From NCBI GenBank assembly GCA_041497995.1, contig JBGQHM010000359.1:1-6971 (forward strand): DNA of 6,971 nucleotides. Reading direction: 5' to 3'. Shown here in pieces: positions 1 through 6,055 of the stretch; within the stretch, counting starts at the first letter, position 1, and each line of letters starts with the position of its first letter. Position numbers and translations under genes: made by a program. The DNA comes from DATKMS01 sp041497995 (GTDB lineage: Bacteria; Desulfobacterota; Binatia; HRBIN30). The notes below the pieces were generated by a model that searched no databases, had not been told where the DNA came from, and was given only the letters and a program-made list of their open reading frames with translations.

Positions 1-3000
1 CGGAGTCGGCGTGGCGCAGATGAATCCGCAGCCGCCGATGCATCCGTCAGGGCACGACCGCACCTCCCCCGGCCCGCACTGCGGCGGCGTGCACACGGGA
101 TACGGCGGTGGTGTGGGTGTCGCGCTGACCGTCGGGATCACCTCTCCAGGTCTCGGGACGACATTGATCACGCCGCTATTGGTCGTCGTGACAATGCGAC
201 CGCCATTCGGATCGCTCAAGATGACGTTTACAGCAAACAGCGGGTAGCTGCCGGGCGTCGTGTCCGGGCGAATGGCAACCTTGCAGGTGTAGAGCACCGC
301 ACCATCTGGAATTGCAGCATTGTTGTCGGTCGCGAGGACGATCGCGCGCAGCCCGCCGCAATCCACACCGGGACGACAGCCCGTCGGGAGGAACGAGAAC
401 GCCGTGGCGTTCTTGTCGATATCCGGGTTGACGCTGCACTCCGGGCGACCGTTGGCGCGTGCGGCAACCGGCACGGTCGGATCGAAGGTCAGATCATTCT
501 GGCTCGCTGCCACCGACTGCCCTTGGGTGTGCAGAGTGACGCCGAACTGCACCGCGTCGCCGCGGGCACCGGTCACTGACTCGACGTCGAGCGTCGCGAG
601 CTTGCCTTCCGGTACACACACGTACCCGCAGCCGCCCGGACAATTGTCGTCGGGGCAGATCAGCACGCCGGTCGGGCAGAACACCGGTGTGCAGAGCGCC
701 CGCGGCGTCGCCGTGCGCGTCGGCATCGGAGTCGGCAAGGTGCCGTCGGGTGACAGCACCTCCACCGCGATGCTGACGACGGGATCGTAATACAAATAGA
801 AGCGTCCATAGATGGTGTAGGTCCCCGGTGCGACCGCTTGCCCATCGTCCCCCTTAAGATCCCAGAAGGCGCGTAGTTGGTATTTCAACACTGCGGCGTC
901 ATGCTCCGGCGCGTTCGCCGCCAGGAACGGAACGCCGCAGCCTTCCTCACGGATGGTGCGGGCGCGCTGGTCGCCTTGGTAGACGTAGAGGTCGAGGCAT
1001 GGATCGAAAATGCCGCCGTGCGGTTGCAGCTCGGCAACCGTGTAGCGTAGCCCGGCCACCCCGGGTTGCCGGTATGCGCCGCAGTCAGACTCCAGCGTCA
1101 CGAGGTTGAAGTTGTCCGACCAGACGGCGCGGTTGACGTGCGCGGGATCGCAGTAGGTGATGTCGCTGGTCTCGTACACTTCCAGCGATACGCGGTCGCT
1201 CTGCGTCCCATCGAGCTCCGCCCAGACTTGCACCATGCCGGCAGCACGCGCGGTGAATACACCGGGCGTATCGAATCCGCCGATGGCGTCGTCACTGCTG
1301 CGCCACGTGGCCGAGCTGGTGACGTCGCGCCCGAAGCCGATGTCGTAGTTCCCCGTGGCTTTGAAGAACCGCTGGTCGCCCTTGGCGACGACGCGGTCGG
1401 TGCCATCCTGGTAGATGTAGAGGAACTGGAGCGCCGCCTGGTTCACGACGTGCGCACCGACGGTGTTGCTGACGGCGCTTCCCAGCGTGGCGTCGATCGT
1501 CGCGTCGCCCGCCTCGATCGCGGTCATGACCCCTTGCACGTCAATCGTCGCTGCCGCGGCGTTGGTGCTGCGCCACGTGACTTGATCGGTGACGTCGCGG
1601 AACTCACCGGTGTCGTACTGTGCTGTGGCACGGAACTTCACTTGGTCGCCACGCAGCACCGTGATGGAGTAGCCGCAATCGCACGGATTCACCGCGGCAT
1701 CGAAGAGGGGCCCGGGGCAACAGCACAGGCCGCTTGGCGACGCGATGGCACAAGGGATCGCTACGTCGACGCGTTGAGGCCCGCCGTCGACGAAGGCGAT
1801 GATCCCGTTGTCGGCATAGATGGAGAGGGCAGTAACCGTCGGCTCGGTGACGACGCGGATCTCCGTACCGTCGCTCACCACACCGTCAAGTGACGCGGTG
1901 ATCGTGGTCGTGCCTGCCTGCTGCGCTGTAAATAGACCGCCGACGACAGTCCCTACCGCAGCAGGACTTGCCTGCCATTGCACTTCATCGGTGATGTCTT
2001 GGTAGTAGCCATTGGCGAACTCACCCAACGCTCTGAACTGAACGGTCTTGCCGATCTGCACCACCGGCCCGCAGCTCGGCCTGGGCTGCAGGATCGCGCT
2101 GTCCGATGGCGCCGCGACCGGCGGCTTGGAGCCGAAGTCCGTCGGTACACCAAGCGGGTAGATACAGGAGATGTTCTGGAGATCGATACGCTGCAACGAC
2201 GGACGCGCGACGACTTCGACGGACCATGGCGCGCTCGAGAGTGTGCCGATGGTGGCAGTCAAGGTCGCCTGACCCACTCCGTGTGCGACCACGGTTCCCC
2301 ACGAGTCGACTGTGACCACCGCATCGTTCGACGAATGCCATGTGGCGAGGTAGGTAACGTCCAGGAAGCCGCCATCGGAAAACAGCGCACGCGCGAACGC
2401 GCCGCCCTGTTGTCCGACAATCAGCTGCGAAGGCGCACCGGTGATCGTAATCGCCGTCATCTGCACCGGGGTGCATCCGGGCACACACAGGCTGCGGACG
2501 CAGTCATCGCAGGCGGGACAACTCGGCACACACACGCACCGTTCGCCGGGGCCGGTGCATTTGCTGGTCACATCACAGCTGTATGGCGGGGTCGCGCCGA
2601 ACGGCACGCACACGCCCGGGTTGCAAACAGTCGGGCAGGATGGGCAGCCCTCCGTGCAGCGGCAGGCGCGGTCGGGCCCACACTCCGAGTCGGCCCGGCA
2701 ACTCGTTACGTTCGCGAAGCACGGCGTCGGCACGAACTGGCCGTCCCCATCGGGGTCGACGAAGCTGCGGCTCGGGTCGCCCAGCTCACGCACGTGGCCA
2801 TCCTGCGTCGTCAACCAGGAGCCGTACGGACCGCGAATCTCCTGCACCTGCGCACCTGCCCGTGTGTACGTCGACACGGACCGCACGAGTCCCAACGACA
2901 CTTCGGCGACAACGTCGGCCGCTCCGTTGTCACCGACGGAAAATGGGAAGCTCATGGTTGCCAGGTTGCCATCGAGGGTCTTCGTCACCTGGAAGCTATA

Positions 3001-3456
3001 GTGTCCCGGGGCCAAGCCGGAGAGCGCGAAACGACCGTCCGGACCGGTCACGCCCTGCTTGTCCGCCTCGGGTATTGACCAATCGGCGTTGCCGAGTGAT
3101 CGATCGAACGGCGCGTTGTCTGGGCTGCCGCTCCACTCCGGCGGCGGCGCTCCGAGAACATCGCCTGGCCCTGACATCACGGTGCGATTCACCACGACCA
3201 AGCCGCTGACCGCCGCCGACTGCGTCGGCGTGGTGGTCGGTATCGTCGTGGGTGTGCGTGTGCCTGAAGGGCTCGGATGCGGAATCGCAACAGAGGTCGC
3301 GGTTCTCGTCGGCGTGGCCGTCGCCGTCCTGACTGCGGTAACGGTCGGCGTCGCGGTCGGCGGCGGACTTCCACTATCGCTTCCGCATGCCGCGAGTAGG
3401 AGTGTGAGCGCGGCGCTCAGCGGGCGCAGCACTTGTCGCGTTCTCGGGTGTGTCAT
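1..3456 (-). CDS. Giant multidomain surface lipoprotein with Big2, cysteine-rich and cohesin-like modules; C-terminus lies beyond the window
   Basis: The frame is open for 1152 codons from ATG 3456 to base 1, with no stop seen, so the gene is cut at its 3' end. Residues 1-24 form a lipoprotein signal with lipobox LAAC (Cys24). Then come: a Thr/Pro linker (about 30-80); a carboxypeptidase-regulatory-like domain (about 81-190, motif DGRFALSGLAPGHYSF); a tandem 8-Cys repeat (246-328); four Big2-type Ig domains (about 333-417, 421-537, 540-670, 673-761), each with a D[VI]T motif a few residues before a strand Trp; a BsuPI-like beta domain (about 762-906, motif VAPGTYTIYGRF); a 6-Cys connector (922-947); a cohesin-like domain (about 951-1100); and a second connector (1122-1147). 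Big2 domains are typical of adhesins, so a scaffold or adhesive role on the cell surface is inferred; no catalytic site was recognised. The start is supported by GGAGG nine bases upstream and the four-base overlap with the preceding gene. Domain names come from motif recognition, not a profile search. Confidence 0.93.
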   Translation of the reverse strand, partial: MTHPRTRQVLRPLSAALTLLLAACGSDSGSPPPTATPTVTAVRTATATPTRTATSVAIPHPSPSGTRTPTTIPTTTPTQSAAVSGLVVVNRTVMSGPGDVLGAPPPEWSGSPDNAPFDRSLGNADWSIPEADKQGVTGPDGRFALSGLAPGHYSFQVTKTLDGNLATMSFPFSVGDNGAADVVAEVSLGLVRSVSTYTRAGAQVQEIRGPYGSWLTTQDGHVRELGDPSRSFVDPDGDGQFVPTPCFANVTSCRADSECGPDRACRCTEGCPSCPTVCNPGVCVPFGATPPYSCDVTSKCTGPGERCVCVPSCPACDDCVRSLCVPGCTPVQMTAITITGAPSQLIVGQQGGAFARALFSDGGFLDVTYLATWHSSNDAVVTVDSWGTVVAHGVGQATLTATIGTLSSAPWSVEVVARPSLQRIDLQNISCIYPLGVPTDFGSKPPVAAPSDSAILQPRPSCGPVVQIGKTVQFRALGEFANGYYQDITDEVQWQASPAAVGTVVGGLFTAQQAGTTTITASLDGVVSDGTEIRVVTEPTVTALSIYADNGIIAFVDGGPQRVDVAIPCAIASPSGLCCCPGPLFDAAVNPCDCGYSITVLRGDQVKFRATAQYDTGEFRDVTDQVTWRSTNAAAATIDVQGVMTAIEAGDATIDATLGSAVSNTVGAHVVNQAALQFLYIYQDGTDRVVAKGDQRFFKATGNYDIGFGRDVTSSATWRSSDDAIGGFDTPGVFTARAAGMVQVWAELDGTQSDRVSLEVYETSDITYCDPAHVNRAVWSDNFNLVTLESDCGAYRQPGVAGLRYTVAELQPHGGIFDPCLDLYVYQGDQRARTIREEGCGVPFLAANAPEHDAAVLKYQLRAFWDLKGDDGQAVAPGTYTIYGRFYLYYDPVVSIAVEVLSPDGTLPTPMPTRTATPRALCTPVFCPTGVLICPDDNCPGGCGYVCVPEGKLATLDVESVTGARGDAVQFGVTLHTQGQSVAASQNDLTFDPTVPVAARANGRPECSVNPDIDKNATAFSFLPTGCRPGVDCGGLRAIVLATDNNAAIPDGAVLYTCKVAIRPDTTPGSYPLFAVNVILSDPNGGRIVTTTNSGVINVVPRPGEVIPTVSATPTPPPYPVCTPPQCGPGEVRSCPDGCIGGCGFICATPTP
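3453..3456 (-). other. ATGA stop/start overlap coupling the two minus-strand genes
   Basis: The TGA stop of the propeller gene (3455-3453) shares bases with the ATG of the giant lipoprotein (3456-3454). This overlap usually means translational coupling, so the two surface proteins are probably made together from one mRNA. Confidence 0.9.
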
Positions 3457-5156
3457 GATCGTTCCCCTCCCTGACTGTTCGTCACTAACACTCGGTTACG
3501 TCTGTGAACCAACCGTCTCACCAACAAGGCTGCCGGCACGTACAGGAAGATGAGGCTGGCGTCGGCGGTATTCCGGTCTGGTGACATGGCGCAGCCACCA
3601 GCACCGCCTGTCGCGCTCGACAGCGTAGTACTCGAGGTGCTGGTAGCGCTAGCGGTCGCGGTGCGCGTCGGACTGGTCGTCGCCGTGTCTATGGCCGTGG
3701 GTGTGGGCGTGCGTGTCGCAGTTGGTGTGGATGAGGGCGACGGCGGTTCCGCAATCGCTTCGGCCTCGAAAGTCGCCGACTGGTACGTGCCGCCAAAGGC
3801 GACCAACTTGACGAAATGTGTTCCTGGCACCGCGTCACTCGGGACGACAAAGCCACCCGACCAGTTGCCGGGAGTGTCGCCCTGCACACGACCGACGGAC
3901 GTGTCGTCGAAGAAGATCTCGCCGCCGCGTCCCGAGTGCAGGTAGTAACATTGTCCGCTCACCACGACCCTCGTTCCCACCGGCCCTGCATTCGGAACCA
4001 CCGTCATGTTGTCGGACGGACACAGGCCACCGCCACCGAACGTCGGAGTCGGTGTGGGAATGTTGTCGTCGGATTGGACCACCAACGTCACCGACTGGGC
4101 GCCGACGACGCGTACCTGATGCGGCCCGGGCAGCGCATCGCCGGGGACGTTGAACGCCAGCGTGTAGCTGCCACCCGTATCGCCGCTCACCGTACCCACA
4201 GGTATCGTATCGAAGAACACGTCGGCGCGACGACCGGAATGGAGAAAGTAGCATTGGCCGCTCAGCATCACCCTGGCCCCCGGAGGCGCACTCGAGGGAA
4301 CCAGGGTGATCTGATCGGGCGCGCAGCGCGGATCAGCGGTAGGAGTCGGTGTCGGAGTCGCGCGCGAAGGATCGAGATCCGTCCGGTGCAGAGCGAACAA
4401 GCCGTCGGAGGTGCCGGCGTAAAGGGTCGCCCCGCTGCTCGGGTCGATCGCCAGCGCGTTGACGTAGCGTGGGGCGGCGGTCGCAGCCTGCCAGTGGGCC
4501 CCGCTGTCAGTAGTCTTGAAAACGCCTGCACCTTGGGTGGCTGCATACACCGGCGTCGACGCCGATGGATCGAAAGCGAGGAAATTGATCTCCACGTTTG
4601 CGAGCCCGGCGTTCACGGCAACCCAATTCGTTCCGCCGTCGATGCTCTTGAACACTCCACCATCTTTGGTTCCGGCATACAGTGTGTTCGCCGCGGGAAC
4701 CGCGAGCGTGTTGACGCCGAGGCTGCTCAGCCCTGAGCTTGCGGCACTCCACTGCGCTCCGGCGTCGCCGCTGCGAAACACACCCGCGCCGCAAGTAGCA
4801 GCGTACAGTATCATTGAGTCCCCAGGGTCGGTGGCGACGGCACGCACGTCAGCGCGCGCCGGGAGGCCGCGGTTCGCGGTACCCCAGCTGACGCCGCCAT
4901 CGGTGCTCTTGAAAACACCGCCCTGCTCCGTGCCGGCGTAGACGACGCCCATCGCAGAGGAGTCGACCGCCAGAGTCCTGACCGTACCGCCGCCCGGTCC
5001 GATGAAGGTCCACACATCGACATCGGCGCGCGCGAGTGCTGCTGCCACCAGCAACGGTGGCATCACCAGGAAGCGGGCGTGGACCGGCCGGATGCGCGCG
5101 CCGTACCCGCCGCGGCGGCCGTGCTTCCCGATCCCTCCTCCCAGTGGGTTTCGCAT
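3453..5156 (-). CDS. Asp-box (BNR) propeller / tandem IPT-like surface protein with a GGC-type C-terminal sorting signal
   Basis: A 567-residue exported protein of unknown function. The N-terminus has a long Arg-rich n-region, a hydrophobic core at about 29-42 and a likely cleavage after ALARA (44). Residues 46-261 hold BNR-type repeats with Asp boxes at 84-91 (STDGGVSW), 129-136, 171-178 and 215-222, plus a decayed fifth repeat. This is the fold of Ycf48/sialidase-like propellers, but no catalytic residues are evident. After a TPTPTPT linker come two similar IPT-like Ig domains (278-361 and 379-464), each with SGQCY[FY]LHSGR and a conserved Cys pair. A Ser/Thr/Pro stalk (472-515) leads to GGAGGCAM (517-524), a hydrophobic segment (533-546) and Arg residues, resembling MYXO-CTERM/JDVT-CTERM-like tails. 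The ATG at 5156 has GAGG nine bases upstream and lies about 18 bases from the predicted start site; Met32 is a weaker alternative without a ribosome site. It is first in an operon with the giant lipoprotein. Confidence 0.95.
   Translation of the reverse strand: MRNPLGGGIGKHGRRGGYGARIRPVHARFLVMPPLLVAAALARADVDVWTFIGPGGGTVRTLAVDSSAMGVVYAGTEQGGVFKSTDGGVSWGTANRGLPARADVRAVATDPGDSMILYAATCGAGVFRSGDAGAQWSAASSGLSSLGVNTLAVPAANTLYAGTKDGGVFKSIDGGTNWVAVNAGLANVEINFLAFDPSASTPVYAATQGAGVFKTTDSGAHWQAATAAPRYVNALAIDPSSGATLYAGTSDGLFALHRTDLDPSRATPTPTPTADPRCAPDQITLVPSSAPPGARVMLSGQCYFLHSGRRADVFFDTIPVGTVSGDTGGSYTLAFNVPGDALPGPHQVRVVGAQSVTLVVQSDDNIPTPTPTFGGGGLCPSDNMTVVPNAGPVGTRVVVSGQCYYLHSGRGGEIFFDDTSVGRVQGDTPGNWSGGFVVPSDAVPGTHFVKLVAFGGTYQSATFEAEAIAEPPSPSSTPTATRTPTPTAIDTATTSPTRTATASATSTSSTTLSSATGGAGGCAMSPDRNTADASLIFLYVPAALLVRRLVHRRNRVLVTNSQGGERS
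3466..3470 (-). promoter_or_regulatory. Ribosome binding site of the giant lipoprotein
   Basis: The minus strand reads GGAGG (GGAGGGG if extended), nine bases before the ATG at 3456 and inside the last codons of the upstream gene. It fixes the lipoprotein start and shows that the gene can recruit ribosomes itself as well as by coupling. Confidence 0.8.
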
Positions 5157-5165
5157 CCGTGAGCG

Positions 5166-5169
5166 CCTC
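5166..5169 (-). promoter_or_regulatory. Ribosome binding site of the propeller gene
   Basis: GAGG on the minus strand, nine bases from ATG 5156. It favours this ATG over the internal Met32 codon, which has no comparable site. It also contrasts with the divergent regulator gene, which has none. Confidence 0.6.
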
Positions 5170-5180
5170 AGATAGTTTCT

Positions 5181-5209
5181 CTTCTAAACAACTCTTGTTT
5201 ACTTGTCAA
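5181..5209 (-). promoter_or_regulatory. Predicted sigma-70-type promoter of the minus-strand surface operon
   Basis: The -35 box is a perfect TTGACA (5209-5204). After a 17-base spacer comes a weaker -10, TAGAAG (5186-5181), matching TATAAT at four of six positions. The start site would fall near 5174, leaving a leader of about 18 bases containing the GAGG ribosome site. A perfect inverted repeat (5185-5201) fills the spacer and touches the -10 box, as expected for a repressible promoter. A strong -35 with a weak -10 is a caution: the exact -10 could be shifted by a base. Confidence 0.5.
5185..5201. promoter_or_regulatory. Candidate operator: perfect 7-3-7 inverted repeat
   Basis: TAAACAA (5185-5191), CTC, TTGTTTA (5195-5201): both arms match exactly. 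The 17-bp site size fits a dimeric Cro/C1-type HTH protein, and such a protein is encoded 37 bases away. The centre (5193) lies inside the minus-strand promoter, where binding should block RNA polymerase. It is about 45 bases upstream of the predicted plus-strand start, next to the -35, where a bound protein could touch polymerase. The palindrome is seen directly; its use as an operator is inferred. Confidence 0.55.
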
Positions 5210-5231
5210 TCAATTTCCATTTGGGTATGAT
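5203..5231 (+). promoter_or_regulatory. Predicted sigma-70-type promoter giving a leaderless regulator mRNA
   Basis: TTGTCA (5203-5208) and TATGAT (5226-5231) each match the consensus at five of six positions and are separated by the optimal 17 bases. The expected start, about seven bases past the -10, falls on A5238, the first base of the regulator's ATG. No Shine-Dalgarno-like sequence lies between the -10 and the ATG. The -35 overlaps the -35 of the opposite promoter by five bases, so polymerases on the two promoters should exclude each other. Confidence 0.6.
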
Positions 5232-5237
5232 CCCGTC

Positions 5238-6044
5238 ATGCCCGCACCGGCACCGCGCAAGAGCATCAAGGACGTTTTCTACGAGACCCGCGTGCTCATG
5301 GGGCGCGAATACACCGTGCGCCGCTTCGCCACCGAGGCGTTGGGCGGCGCGGTGGATCCGGTGATGCTCGGGTACATCGAAAAGGGCAAGCGCTTCCCGA
5401 GCGAGGCGTTGGTGCGCCGCCTGGCGGCGATTCGCAAAGAAGATCCGCATGGGCTGTTGGCGCTGCTGTGGCGCGATCGCATCCTTTACGCGTTCAGCAA
5501 AGAGCTGCGGCGCGTGCTGCACGCGCCGCGCGGCGTCGCCGGCGTCGAGGATGCCGACTTGGCCGTGGTCGTGAGCCAAGCCATTGCAGCACTGCCGGAC
5601 GATGGCAGCTGGATCGCCGCGGCGCGCTGGCGTGAGCAGTTTCGGATCGGACCGCGCCGGCGCGCGCAGAAGACGGTCGTGAGCGACGCGCTGGCCAAAC
5701 AGGTCGAAGAGGCGCTGCGCACACGCGATCTGATCGAGCTGCGTGCCGGCAAGGTCCGACGCCGCGGCCGCCACTTCGTCGCACAGGACACGAAGGAACG
5801 GCAGGCGCTGGCATTGGAGTTCTGCGCACTGTTTACGAAGGGTTTGCTGGACAAGCTGGCGCTGGCGGACACGGATACCGGCACGTATCTACGTAACCAC
5901 TACCTGAACATCGACCCGACGCGTTTGGTGGACTTCCAGAAGCGGCTCGATGACGCGGTGCGCAAACTGGCTCAGGAGTTCACCGTCGACGCCTCACCGG
6001 AGACCCGATTCCTCAACGTGTTGGTGACCTCCACGACGTTCTGA
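5238..6044 (+). CDS. Cro/C1-type helix-turn-helix transcriptional regulator with a long C-terminal domain
   Basis: A 268-residue cytoplasmic protein with no signal peptide or membrane segment. Residues about 10-80 form a Cro/C1-like HTH: a first helix (KDVFYETRVLMG), then RRFATEALGG and the typical recognition-to-next-helix stretch LGYIEKGKRFPSEALVRRLA. The remaining 190 residues are helical and basic in the middle (residues 136-145 and 173-179). A winged-helix-like segment (about 147-185) is followed by long helices and an end reading RFLNVLVTSTTF. This layout resembles TIGR02147/DUF4423-type regulators, but the match is by eye. ATG 5238 is kept although it has no ribosome site, because the internal Met21 would remove the first HTH helix and the promoter predicts a leaderless mRNA. 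It is transcribed away from the surface operon and followed 11 bases later by a lipoprotein gene. Control of one or both operons through the spacer palindrome is inferred. Confidence 0.93.
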   Translation: MPAPAPRKSIKDVFYETRVLMGREYTVRRFATEALGGAVDPVMLGYIEKGKRFPSEALVRRLAAIRKEDPHGLLALLWRDRILYAFSKELRRVLHAPRGVAGVEDADLAVVVSQAIAALPDDGSWIAAARWREQFRIGPRRRAQKTVVSDALAKQVEEALRTRDLIELRAGKVRRRGRHFVAQDTKERQALALEFCALFTKGLLDKLALADTDTGTYLRNHYLNIDPTRLVDFQKRLDDAVRKLAQEFTVDASPETRFLNVLVTSTTF

Positions 6045-6046
6045 GC

Positions 6047-6050
6047 GAGG
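6047..6050 (+). promoter_or_regulatory. Ribosome binding site of the small lipoprotein
   Basis: GAGG (within GCGAGG) lies just after the regulator's TGA and five bases before ATG 6056. It supports this start and translation as the second gene of an operon. Confidence 0.6.
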
Positions 6051-6055
6051 CGATC

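Noticed and set aside
1066..3078. Long open frames on the plus strand (1066-1893 and 1978-3078) as possible genes
   Set aside because: They are antisense to the giant lipoprotein and have Arg/His-rich composition with no domain logic, signal or ribosome site. They arise from high GC and the codon bias of the real minus-strand frame.
3217..3369. CRISPR-like or tandem DNA repeat in the GC-rich linker DNA
   Set aside because: The periodicity comes from Thr/Pro codons inside a coding frame. There are no conserved direct repeats with unique spacers.
3816..4941. Plus-strand frames 3816-4736 and 4516-4941
   Set aside because: They lie opposite the propeller and IPT-like domains, whose repeats (Asp boxes, SGQCY) make the minus-strand reading secure.
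5217..5224. Second small palindrome CCA-TT-TGG within the plus promoter spacer
   Set aside because: Arms of three bases are expected by chance and no second copy is nearby, so it is not supported as an operator.
5199..5774. Minus-strand frame antisense to the HTH regulator
   Set aside because: It runs through the AT-rich promoter spacer and would destroy the divergent layout. The plus frame has a clear HTH motif.
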